From Setaria digitata (lineage: Eukaryota > Nematoda > Chromadorea > Rhabditida > Setariidae), in contig RCAB01000164.1 of assembly GCA_003640385.1 (NCBI GenBank), forward strand, positions 58,322-122,321: a stretch of 64,000 bases of DNA. The letters are read 5' to 3'. Positions 1 to 12,994 of this stretch are shown here, in pieces (within the stretch, counting starts at the first letter, position 1; each line of letters starts with the position of its first letter). Under the pieces are notes generated by a model. That model had not been told where the DNA came from. It saw only the letters and a program-made list of their open reading frames with translations, and made no database searches. A program made the translations under genes and the position numbers.

Positions 1-1691
1 TGATAAGATGCACGGAATCAGTGTGTCTATGTCCATATATGTGTATCTTTCCAAACTTCTGTGATGGTCTTCAACGTTCAATTCTCGTTTCGTTTCACCA
101 CCATTCGACCATATTCTATTTTCAGTTTGCATTGATTATTTCAACGGCTCTCTTTCTTCCCACCTGCCATATAATTTCAAAGCCAATGTTTCTGCCCTTT
201 ACAAAATGTTATCATTTTTTTTGTACTGTCATTGCCATTGTCACTGTCACTGCTACTGCTGTTGTTATTGTCGTCGCTGTCGTTGTCGTTTTTCGTGTTG
301 GCCTGGCCCTCTTCATATTTCTAATGTTATTGCTATTACTGCTGTTGTTAATGTTGTTGCTGTTATCGTTCTCGTCAATGTTACTTTTGTTATTGTCATT
401 GTTGTTACTGTTGTCATCTTTTCGTTGCTACGCTAAAACAATGCTGTTATTGTTCGATTGAAATAGTTTTGAATTAAATTCATCATTATTTATTTATTAA
501 TCATTCGTTTTCTTAATTTTTTCTTCCTTTTTTTTTTTTTTTTTGGTTTATTAATTATGATTATTTAATTTTCTGTGAATTTTATTTTTGCACTGTTTTC
601 TAGTCTAATGGTAACATTGTGACACTTAATCTTTTACTATATTTAAGTGGTTTTTCTATTCATAAACTGCATTATAAATTAATAAGATGAATTAAAAGCT
701 TAAATAGTGGTTGGGAATTTTTAAGGAAGAAAAGAAGTTGATTTCCCAATGGCTACTTATAGGCATGTCTTAAATATGAGCATCATTTTAAATCATAATA
801 TTATTCACAATAACAATATATGATAATCTATAAAATACCTGTTCAAATATATATATCATTTCATTAACCAGATTTCAGCTATTATATTCTGTTTTCTAAT
901 CACAACGTTTTGAAAATCTTTTATTTCGATATTTATTTATATATGTTAAGCTTGATAATCCCACTGCTGTAACGAAAATAATTTAAATCAAAACAAGAGA
1001 ATGGACTATTAGAGATATTTGTTGTTTCAAAAAAAAAAAAAAAAAAAAGCACTGAAGCATAATCACTGACATCTGTTATGCATGCTCTATTTTATTGTTC
1101 CGCATAATTTTTATTTTACATTATGTTAGCATAATTACTTAATTACTTTTGTTCGTCATAATGAATTCCCGCTTTTTTAATCATACATATTTATCATTAT
1201 TACATTTATCTGTTTATAATTGATCATTTAAGATAATTGCATAAATTGGTGTGACCATATTCTGCCATAATCGTTTCACATCTAGTGTATTTAAAAGTTG
1301 GACTAAAATTCTGAATACCAAATGATTATTTCGAAGTATACGTATGATCATACTTGATCATGTTACGTTGTTTCTTATCATTATAAGATAGCTATCGAGA
1401 GTTTGGATGCAGCAAAAGTGAGAATTAGTTGGTAGCAAGACGATTTTATCATGCATTATCCGTCATGGTATGATATTTTGTCTAATTTTATCACACTTCA
1501 TTTAATTTTCTCTTCTCTTCACGCACAGATTTTATTAGTGTTTTTTCGATGAATAACTTTATCGTTAGAAAATAAATAAATAAATAAATCATTGCTATTT
1601 GTTAAGTTTAAAAAAATCCGATTTAATCAGCTTTAGAAGATCAGAAGTACTTTTTTTTTTTCTATAAATTTTTCAAGTTTTACTTGTAGTA
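1..1691. other. AT-rich upstream region without a supported gene
   Basis: No spliced coding model could be supported here. Positions about 218-445 hold a pyrimidine-rich imperfect triplet repeat (listed separately); the rest is AT-rich sequence with short A and T runs. The last few hundred bases would contain the 5' flank of the warthog gene, but I see no clear TATA box there. Confidence 0.6.
218..445. repeat. Imperfect pyrimidine-rich triplet repeat (low complexity)
   Basis: Triplets of the type GTT, GTC, GCT and ATT recur across about 230 bases with frequent substitutions. Two overlapping long open frames here encode only Val/Leu/Ile/Ala/Cys/His-rich low-complexity protein. That is expected from a triplet repeat lacking stop triplets, so I do not call a gene. 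Confidence 0.6.
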
Positions 1692-2884
1692 ATGGATTAC
1701 AGAAGTTTTGTAAAGAAAAAAAAGAAAAAAGTTCTGATATATTTCAAAATTTTTTTCTATAAAATTTTATTTTGCTTTAGATTTTTTCGAAAATTCCATT
1801 ATTCATTTCAATTGTTGTTTGTAATGCGGAATACTGTGGGGAGAATAAAATACCATTTGGAATTGAAGTTTATCCCAATGCTCAACCATTTTTACATTGT
1901 TCCCGACCATCTTGTTTTGAACGTCGATATGCGGTCTGTTTTTCATTTCATTTCAGTTAATTTCAGTTCAACAATTCATATATATTAAGCAAAGTCTCGA
2001 TGAAATAATTTTGCAGTTTATCATTGATTGATATGTGACAATGGCACATATATTCGATTTAGAAATATTTAATATTCAAAAAAAAAAAAAAAAAAAAAAA
2101 AACGAAGTAGGAAGACCATACTGCTATCATTCTATTAGTTCTGATATTTTTTTTTTTATAAAAGCGATAGCTGATGAAATCCGAAATATCTACACATAAT
2201 TGAATTTAATTCTTCAAATAAACTTAAAATTACTTATACTTGAACTTCCGTTATGTTCGTTAAGTTAATTTTCAGTAAATATAGATTAGCAATAATTATT
2301 TTTTAGGACTGTGATGATCGTGCTCAACGTAAATCATGCGAATCAAATAATAGTTGGGTTGGAGGATTCGAAAAGGGCGAAGGGAATCATCAGCCGTTTG
2401 TTTTTTTTTTTTTTTTCACATGGAACTAATCATTATTCTTAAATTTTATCACTTCTTATCATTTCAGTTTTATGTTGCATTATATTTTTAGCCTATCTTG
2501 CTGATAATTTGTGAGTAGCGAGTTTTTATGATTTATGAACAGTTTTGAAATGGACTTTCACTTCTCTCGTTCACTCTAACTGAAAATTTTCAGTTAAGAA
2601 CTGACTCAAAAAAAAAAAAAATGAAATTCAGGTTGTACGTACAATGTTGCGAGTTTGAAGGATTAGCCGATCATTCTAGTCCACTTTATCGTACAATCAT
2701 TAAGCCGGGACAATACTTCGAAGGTGAGGAGCAAGTTGAGGAAGACACGGATACGGTTGTCTCATTTGACGTCATTACAGATTTCAAAATGATTCGACCT
2801 TCTAATTCATCGTTAGTTAATTTACCGCATTATTCTTTATATGATCATCGAAAGCTTACATATCTGATCAAAAGTATGCTGTAA
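1692..2884 (+). CDS. Warthog (Wart-domain) hedgehog-related secreted protein, no Hog domain
   Basis: Model of four exons: 1692-1709, 1781-1933, 2307-2395, 2632-2884; all junctions have GT/AG and stay in frame, giving 170 residues. Exon 1 is only six codons; joined to exon 2 it gives a hydrophobic signal peptide ending near VVCNA. The mature part carries the Cys pattern of the nematode Wart domain: EYCGENKIPFGIEV, HCSRPSCFERR, DCDDRAQRKSCE, WVGGFEKG, QCCEFEGLA, then an acidic stretch and VSFDVITDFKMIR. Warthog proteins are secreted hedgehog-related proteins of the nematode epidermis; some carry a C-terminal autoprocessing Hog/Hint domain, others do not. This model ends at a stop soon after the Wart domain, so it belongs to the Hog-less type unless a further exon exists. 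The tiny first exon is the weakest part; exons 2-4 are well supported by the family pattern. The ground-like gene 3 kb downstream belongs to the same superfamily. Confidence 0.72.
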
Positions 2885-5744
2885 CAAAATTTGATAAAAT
2901 TAAAATATTTAAATTATAGCTTTTTGAGAGAGGTTAATGTGTTGCAGAATTTTTTACGAAATGACAGTAAGACGCTTACGATGTTATGAGTTACCGCCTG
3001 TAGATAAAATTAAACGTACGAGACGTTGGCCGTAATGCTTCTGATTGAATGGCATATTGATGTATTTTGTTTAAGAGATAATGAAATATTCCAAATAATT
3101 GTTTATTTCTATTTCCTAAGTAACTGCACTAACTAAATATGAACAAATATTCCATTATTCACGAGTGAACAAATCAGTATGTTATTTGTAGTATCAATGT
3201 CCTGAATTGAAATTGGAGCGTCCGATTCATTTTAGAAGTAACACATGAAGCTATTAATATTAGTCGTATTTTTAAGCATCTATTTGTTCCAAGTTACATT
3301 TGGCATTCAATAAAGAGCAAATTTTAAACTTTTAGGAATGATACAATAATTTATCACTCTGTCATCTATGTTATCGTTATCATTTTACGTATACATAATC
3401 AGTTTTGAAATTAAGTTAAAAATGTCTTCCTTAAGATATTTTTATGTTAATGTTTATGTTCCAGTTACCATTGAAAACCATAAATTGATTTATTGGTGAT
3501 CCAATAGTTGCAAGTTAACAGATATTCTTGTTATTGAATGGCAGAATTTCAAGTAAGGAACTTGCTCCTTACAAATCACATTATCCATTCCAAAAGTTAT
3601 ATTGATACAACAAACGTTTCAAAGAATGAGATCAGATGGACAGGAGACGGAAGAAATTAAAGGAAAGACGGGATATGTAATGATATCGAAATCGTCGTAA
3701 AACAGGCTTTTTAACTATAAAATGTTAAAATGAAACAGATGATAGAAGAGCCCGAAAAAATTTGTAGGTAGCAGCATTCCTTGAAAAGGAAAACGAGATT
3801 TCATTGGCTACCCAATTCGATGATGACATGATTCAAAGATGAAAATGTTGCTCTTTTCAGTCAGTTCCGCAACAATACCTGTGCTGATAAATTAGTATAA
3901 TCTTTGATTAGTATTGCAAAAAAAAAAGACACAATGCATTTCATTTTAAAATTTATGATTAGTTCCAAAAAATAGAAATGTTTCATCTTTAAAAAATAAA
4001 ATTATCCCGGAAATGCATAAATCCATTAGATTATATCATTAAATTCCTTTTTTTTTTCAAGTACTTTAGTACAAAGACACAAATTTACTTTTGCATACTT
4101 ATCCTTCTAGAAATGCAAAAACAAATAGTAGCAGTGCTGCTTGAAATCCTGTCCTTTGTGATTTTTGAATAAATGATATAAACGATAGGACAAATGAATG
4201 TAGAACACAATCGCTGTCATCTGACCGCACAAAAATTTCGGAATTTTAAATTGCTAATTAATTTTCCTTTTTCCCTTTCTTTCTGTCACCTTGCTGATAA
4301 AAACAAAATTTTACCGTAGTTAGTTTTCAAATTTCAAAACATTTCTTATGACTGTCGAGTAAATTTAATTTAGATCGGCAATACCTTGGTAATTTACCAC
4401 TGATTACTGATATCAGTTCAACAAATACAAATGTAGTATTACGAATTCGGCTATTTTAATTTTATAGATGTAAAAAAAAAGTATTCAGCCAGGAAAAAAA
4501 AGAATGATTCTATTTAGCAGTGATTTAATTTACTTTTCTACCTATCCGTCGCTCAATTTAGCACTGATACGCCTACGAACTATCGGCTATTCATTTATTT
4601 ATGATATGACAAGAATTAAATTTTAAACTTGCTAAACAAGCCAAAACTTTTTACAGCCAGATTAATGAGCTTTTGCATCCTTCCTTCCATACACTTAAAA
4701 TTATCCTTAAAAAAGTTATAATCACCACATACATGATTTCGTGCATATTTCAATTGGTAATTAATATGCCCAATAAGGTGATACTTGGGAGGACTTAATG
4801 AAAATTACTTATAATTCATACCTTAAAATTAATTTAATTCAATTAATTGATGGAATTAACAATAGTTGGAACTTGGTGAGAGTATCTTTTGGAAAGCTTG
4901 TCAAAAAGATGTATCAGATGAAAGAAACCTATGTGAAATAATTCGAATGTGTGGAGTTGGCTTATAAATTACTTTTTTAACTCGGTTTTAACGCATTGAT
5001 CACCGTGTTGTAGATGCAAAATTCGATTTTTGAAATTTTCCAGGAATTTTTTGATGAGTTTTTTTGACGACAAAATACCGATTAGACACGTATACGAATA
5101 AGTGCTACTTATTTCAATTTGCTTGCTTTAATGACTACCTATTTAATTTAATAACCGAATGGTAATCAGATTGTTACGCCATGTTGAAAGTGTAATTGGT
5201 TTATTCCATTCAGTTCTGCTAAGAAGCTGAATTTCGTCTTTAAAAGTTGATCGTCAATTACGATTCTTTGTTCTTCCTTTCAGGAAATCCATGCTGACAA
5301 ATTAATTAGAGAAAGAAAGAAAGAGGAAGAGGAAGTGAGAGGGAGGAAGGGACAACATGTATACAAGAATTATTTATGCCTTTAAAAATTACAATTAACA
5401 GTAGGAAATTACTCGAATCGACCACATATTAAATGATTGTAATAAAATAATTTTCTATTTAGCATAGTTAACATATAGCAAGAAAGAAAAGAAGAAATTA
5501 CTCCCGACAGTCTGCTGAGAGAGAAGAAAACCACAAATAGTCCTTTATCCAAAAATGCCGCTTTTAGAATCATGCAAGAATTATTCATGATTAAAAAGCT
5601 TAAATTTGAAACATGCAAGATGAGTAGGATGGTAGTAGTGGTATGCTTCGGGGTCAGGTTTTACTGCAAATGTTAGTAGTAATAGTGGATATCAGCGATA
5701 TATATCAGCAACCAGTTTAGTTGTTGTGGACTATTGGAATTGGT
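2885..5744. other. Intergenic region between the warthog and ground-like genes
   Basis: About 2.9 kb without a supported exon on either strand. It contains an AATAAA at 3309-3314 that could end the upstream transcript, a purine-rich GA tract at about 5307-5352, and the 5' flank of the ground-like gene. Short open frames inside (for example 5409-5618 on the minus strand) have no recognisable motif. Confidence 0.5.
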
Positions 5745-5745
5745 T

Positions 5746-5753
5746 TATATAAA
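5746..5753 (+). promoter_or_regulatory. Candidate TATA box of the ground-like gene
   Basis: TATATAAA lies 102 bases before the ATG at 5855, a distance that fits a core promoter plus short leader. Core promoter assignment is inference; AT-rich DNA yields such matches by chance. Confidence 0.4.
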
Positions 5754-5854
5754 CATAAGTGTTGGTGCTCAGTTAAGAAACAATTTGCTTTGTTGGTGAC
5801 TGGTTCGGCTGATATCAAAATTGTCAAACCTTAATATATTCTATTCATTTCATA

Positions 5855-8087
5855 ATGATTCTTCTATTCCTACTTCTTATTCTTATTCCGGAATATCCGG
5901 CACTTTTCCTTGGTGGTGGTGCTGGCTGTAATTGTCCACCAAATCCACCATGTCCCCAGCAGCAATCATGCCTTCCATGTTTACAGCTACCACCACCGCC
6001 ACCACCAGCACCTCTTTGCCTACCAAGTTTGCCAGCTGTTCCACTATTTCCTCCACAACCTTGTGGCTGCCCTTGCAAACGTAAGAAGCGCTCCACACCT
6101 CTTGCTACCGTTGCTACCGAATATGATAGTAACGGTCATGCTTCATGCAACAACAATCATATCCGTAAAATTATTCTCAAGGTAGGCTTATTTTCTCTTA
6201 TATTTGAACCATCGTTTATTTTTCCCAATCATTTTTTTTTTTTTTTTCCAACTAATAGTATTATGAAAATTATTTAAGTTCAAGAATTTCCCTTCATCAT
6301 AATTAGGGGAATTCTATCAAGAACTTAGTCTATTGTTAAGTATTAAAATGCTAAAACTTAGCAAACAGGTAAATATTATTATACCAACTGTATTTGAAGA
6401 ATATTCTGTATTTTGTAAATGTGTATTTCTTATATCCATAAAGGATATTCCTAACTTTGCTTATTATTTATAATCTTGGACGTGAAAATCAAGAGTCACC
6501 AAAACACTTTTTCATCAGGGCTTATTTCTAGATGGACATGGCTTAAAATTTCTATTACATTTCAGTTGCTCTTAAATTATAATGCTATTAAACATTTAAA
6601 ATGCAAAAAAAAAAAAAGAGAAAGAAACTGCAACAAAGATCGGATAAAATTGATTAATTGTATTTTGGAATATTTGAAAAATTTTAACATTCTGCAATCT
6701 ACCGTTTTATTGAAATTGTCACCTAAATAGAATCATTCAGAAATAACTAAAAATTATATACTGTGAGTCACTCTTGTATTATAAAAATCTGTCTTTCCTG
6801 AATTTCAATACTTCTTTTGGATTTTTCAAACTTGTACTATTAATCAATCCTAACATGGATAAAAGTTACCAAATAAAAGATAAAAGAATATTCTGTACGA
6901 AGTGGTAGAGAGTATTTTTTTTTTTTTTTTTTCGTTTTATTGAATATTTACTGTTTGACAGTGAATATTTGCTGTGTTGCTAGATAAAACTACTGACAGA
7001 AATGAAAATGACAGAAAAATATGAAATTTTAAATTTTCTACTCTATAAGAAATCGATTATTTGTCTTCTAGTAATTTTACTTAGTTCGTAATGCTTAAAT
7101 TTTTTTGCTGACCATGTTTTAAGAATTTTGGAGCAAATCACTCGGGTTGGATTAACCATAAAATGTTAAGCTGTTTTCTCTTTTTTTTTTTTTTTTTTTT
7201 TGGGAGGGAGAGGGGTGAGGAAAGATCATCTTTCTGACATCCGGAAAAATTAAATTAGTAAAATTTCACATCGCAGACATTTAAGGGATTTTATTGGCAT
7301 GTTGAAGTTTTGAGCCGAATAATTTTTACCACTTCAAGATTTAGAATTTGACAACTTATGACCAAAAAGAATTTGTACTATGTGCTACCAAAAAATTTGA
7401 GGACAAATATTTTTCCGATCAGTTTCTCATATATTTACTTCGCAAGACATTAAAGTTTGCTTCATTCTGCTCTTTTTTCTTTTTTTACTTCATACCAGGC
7501 CAGTTCATACTAGGAATCAGAATAGGAAAATTTTAAAGAACATATTTGTAAAATCTAAAGAGTTCTATGTGTATCCATCTGCCTTTCGTTAAATTTAGCA
7601 CCTTTTTGCTTTTTTTTTTTTTTTTTTTTGAAGACTCCAAAAAATACAGTTCACATTTATGCAAGTTACAGCTCAAAATTAACCTTTACCTTATCGAAAT
7701 TAAAATTAATAATCAATAAAATGCTGTACATCCCAAGTGTCGAAAACTGTGATTTATTGAATTTTTAAATGATGTCAAAATTGAAACAATCAAGTTGATT
7801 ATGTATATATCGTAAATACGTGCCCAATAATTAACAAAAAATACTTTTGGATAAATGATTATGCTATTATCATGTAAATAAAAGCCTGGTATAAGGGTAA
7901 GGTGTTTCAGAATTTGAGCTCAGATCCGAAAATTTCGAAAGCATCCATCTATTCGGAATTGAAAGCGAAAGAGCAAGGTGATTACGTCGTGCTGTGCTCA
8001 CAGTCAAGTTTATCAATTACATCTGATTCAACGAATTATTGCATGGGCAGAAACACGGATCATCTTTGCTATGTGTTCCAAATATGA
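5855..8087 (+). CDS. Ground-like (GRL) hedgehog-related secreted protein
   Basis: Two exons, 5855-6181 and 7911-8087, joined in phase 0 across a 1.73 kb intron, give 167 residues. Residues 1-18 form a signal peptide (MILLFLLLILIPEYPALFLG). Next comes a Pro/Cys-rich spacer with CNCPPNPPCPQQ, a run of prolines and CGCPCKRKKR, the last a probable furin-type site. The C-terminal ground-like domain starts at CNNNHIRKIILK at the end of exon 1. It continues in exon 2 with a conserved Cys before QSS, then YCMGRNTDHLCYVFQI at the C terminus, the usual closing Cys-x(n)-Cys-aromatic pattern. Members are secreted, often from epidermis or glia, and resemble grd/wrt/hedgehog-related proteins. The N-terminal Pro/Cys-rich spacer is typical of grl proteins. 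Both splice sites match consensus (AAG/GTAGGC and TTTCAG/AAT). A poly(A) signal AATAAA is at 8190-8195. Confidence 0.85.
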
Positions 8088-9930
<1,843 letters not shown>

Positions 9931-12370
9931 ATGGAGACGAAGAATGTAAGTGAACTGGTCAAACCAAATGGATATGATACGGAGGGGAAAGAGTATATTA
10001 GTGCTCTTCCGAAAAGTATCAAACGACGAATTCAAGCACTGAAGAAATTGCAAGTTGAAGGTTTGTCTGTTTGTTTGTTTCAGTTTGTTTCATTCTTTGA
10101 TATTTTTCTGATAAGAAGGAGGAGATATGAGAAGAAATCAAGGCTTAACAGCATTGTAGAAAGTTTAGAATGAAGGCTTGCGAGGTGCATTATGCTCGGA
10201 GTGGAAGTTTTGAAGTGTTTTTTAGAAATTTGATGAAAATTTTGTTTAGGTATCAATGTTGAAGCCCATTTCTATGAGCGCGTGCATCAACTAGAGGTAG
10301 AATTTGCTCCTATGTTCAGCGTCTTACATGATAAGGTTAGTGTCACACGATTTTTACTTTTACATCTGCATTACGTCGATTTTTACTTTTACATCTGCAT
10401 TACGTCCTTCACCAGAAAAATGAAAAGTGAGAGTTAGTAGGCTGATAGTAAGCTTAAGAGGACTGTTAACGTTAATGATCGGCTGCTCAGTGATACTTAA
10501 TGACTCCAAATTGTTCGTTGCTGAGTGTCCTCTATTGCATACTAATATTCTAATTTGCGACCTGTTGATGTTCGATTTTCCTCATGCTTTTGCAATTATT
10601 TATTGGTGGGCCTGGTTTTCACAAGTTTTATTTTTCATTTTATTTTTTGTGATTTCACAAAAATATGATTCTCCCGAAGCAGTTGGTGGAATTAACTAGT
10701 GTTTAATTACCCTTTATATTCTACAGAGAAAGGCAATCGTAACGGGTAAATATGAACCCACGGACGACGAGGCTGATTTTCCGATCCTGCACGGTTATAC
10801 AAAAGAGGAAATAGAGGTAAGCGTTGCTACCCAAATATTTCTGGACAATTCTATTCGGTTATGTAAGCCGTTTATAGTTCCTTTAACGAGAACTATGATT
10901 GGATGTTTGAACATGTTCAAATGTGATGTTAAGTAAAAACGATTGATGCTTCAGTATAAGTGTGAAGTACTTTTTTTGTGCTTACAGCAAATGGAAGAAG
11001 CGTCAGCCCCAGAACCAAATCAGCCAACGAAAGGCGTCCCAAATTTTTGGTTGCATCTGCTCAAAAATGTTGACCATATATGCGAGATGATCCAAGAGCA
11101 CGATGAACCGATACTTAAGCATCTCATCGATATTACATGTGACGTCCAAACTAATCCGGATGTGAGCTTTTATCGCGAATGAAAATTTGTACACTATGTA
11201 TCATCCTCAAAATTTTAAACCTTTTAACTTTCGAAGAAATATTCATTTTTAATTTTGTTGATTTGAAAGTATATTTTGCGTCCTGTCACGAAAGTTTTTG
11301 AAATAGTTATTTTAGTGCTTAGCTTGCTATTTTCCTTAAACATTTATAACCTTCTACCTTAGAATTTCAGTCGTACACCTTGACATTCCACTTCGAGCCC
11401 AATGAATATTTTACCCAGACGGAGCTAAAAAAATTTTATACCCTTCAAGTCGCTCCAGATGAAGACGATATTTTCGATTATGATGGCCCGGTAATAATCA
11501 ATACCAAGGGGTAATTTTTTTTCCGAACCCACCACTTTACCCGTAGTATTATCTGTTTGAAAAAGTCGATTGAGAACTACTGCTAGAAAAGACACGCTTA
11601 TCACAGCTTTAAATCCATACATTTACAGAACCGAAATAGATTGGAAAGAAGGGAAAAATGTTACAAAGAAGGTTATTAAGAAGAAGCAAAAGAAAGGGAC
11701 TGGTGCTGGTCGCTTTATCACAAAAACAGTCAAAGCCGACTCTTTCTTCAACTTCTTCGATCCTCCGCCTATGAAAAATAAGAATGAAATCAATGAAGAG
11801 GACGATGTATGCTGCTTTTTTCACATTAGATTTTCATATGCTTTTTATGGTTAAATATGTTTGGATTATGAAGGTCAGATCTTTCGTGAGCTAGAAGGTA
11901 AAGAATTAGTGAGCGGAGATGTGGAGTAAAGTGAATCGAGGTTTGTCATGATGTTTGGAATATAAACAGTGGTTTGCTAATTCTGAGTTTTAGGATGGCG
12001 AAACTCAGGAACTTTTGCAAGCTGATTTTGAGGTTGGCCAGTTATTCCGTGACCAAATTGTGCCTAGAGCGGTGCTGTTTTACACAAAGGAAGCGATAGA
12101 AGAGAATGACATTTTCGAATATGACGGCGATGAAGATGAAGATGAGGTTGTTCAGTCGGCTTTTCTTTTTTATTTCTAAAATATTCGCTATAATCTCGGC
12201 TCTAATTTGGTTGCTGCTGCGGTGAGACTGAAGCTAACAAAATTATTTCTTCACATTTTATTTCGTAATTATAGGTAGCTAGTTTATAGCTTGTTTGTTC
12301 TTCCACTTATCATCTCTCTATTATTAAGCATGGGTACTGCGCGGTTGCTAGGACTCTATCGCTTTTTTTG

Positions 12371-12414
<44 letters not shown>

Positions 12415-12511
12415 NGAGGAGAGGAGAGATGTAAGGAGATATTCATTACCGCAGAGTTTCTTAAATTAAATATTTCAGACCGAATTGGGTGATGAGAGCG
12501 ATAATGAATAG
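9931..12511 (+). CDS. nap-1: Nucleosome assembly protein 1 (NAP1 family histone chaperone)
   Basis: Eight exons: 9931-10060, 10250-10335, 10727-10816, 10988-11161, 11371-11510, 11629-11806, 11994-12146, 12479-12511; 327 residues, usual NAP1 core length. NAP1 proteins shuttle H2A-H2B and help nucleosome assembly. Landmarks in order: ALPKSIKRRIQALKKLQVEG, the dimerisation helix with FYERVHQLEVEFAPMF, RKAIVTGKYEPTDDEAD, GVPNFWLHLLKNV, LTFHFEPNEYFTQTELKKFY, IDWKEGKNVTKK, a basic KKKQKK patch, SFFNFFDPP, then IVPRAVLFYTKEAIEE and an acidic tail ending ELGDESDNE. Each join preserves frame. The start at 9931 is chosen because the METKNV beginning leads straight into the conserved N-terminal region. 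The last intron uses a weak donor (GAG/GTTGTT) and contains a T run ending in an N at 12415. Alternatives are limited to NAP1-like paralogues. Confidence 0.95.
10349..10406 (+). repeat. Perfect 29-base tandem duplication in a nap-1 intron
   Basis: Two adjacent identical copies, 10349-10377 and 10378-10406, starting GATTTTTACTTTTACATCTG. They lie in intron 2 of nap-1, 13 bases after the exon end, and do not affect the coding sequence. Confidence 0.9.
12372..12415. other. T run ending in an undetermined base (assembly seam)
   Basis: A 43-base T run at 12372-12414 is followed by N at 12415, then purine-rich GAGGAGAGGAGAGATG. It sits inside the last nap-1 intron and probably marks a gap closed over a homopolymer. 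Confidence 0.8.
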
Positions 12512-12994
12512 CTTCTGCCGTTGCAGCTATCACTTACTGAAGTTACGCATTGCTGTACTATCAAAATGTTTTGCACCGTTTCAATGTCTTTTTTTTTTTC
12601 AGTATTTCCGATGAGATGTTTTCGTCCGTGGAGTTTTTTTTTTTGATGAATATTCTTTTGTTTTTGAAGCATACAAACATACAAACATGTTATGCATCAT
12701 TTCTTGCAGCAAAAGCAAAAAAAAAAAAAGAATTTTATTAAAATTACTCGTTATGCATTTGGAACGTTTATTGCCGCCGTTAGCATTTTTGCATGCAGTG
12801 TTCAGAAATGAGCAAATTGAAGCGTTTGGCAGCCTCTTAGAATTTCAGCAACAAGATTTTCGGACATTTTGCGTTTAATGAACTGTGGACAATGCTTCGT
12901 TCTTTAATGAATTAACGTAAGAAATTCTAGAGAATTTAAAAGCATCAACGCACAAGAACTGATGAGATTGAAGGAAGGTAAATCTTGAAATGCT
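12512..12994. other. Spacer between nap-1 and the armadillo-like gene
   Basis: 483 bases with short T and A runs and no convincing exon. It would contain the nap-1 3' untranslated region and the leader of the next gene. Because the two genes point the same way, it could be an intercistronic spacer of an operon, though it is longer than most in Caenorhabditis. Confidence 0.5.

Noticed and set aside
21..461. Long overlapping open frames near the left end
   Set aside because: They translate a degenerate triplet repeat and give only Val/Leu/Cys/His low-complexity protein.
5845..6098. Minus-strand Gly-rich open frames over the ground-like gene
   Set aside because: They are the antisense of the Pro/Cys-rich exon; the plus strand has the signal peptide and domain.
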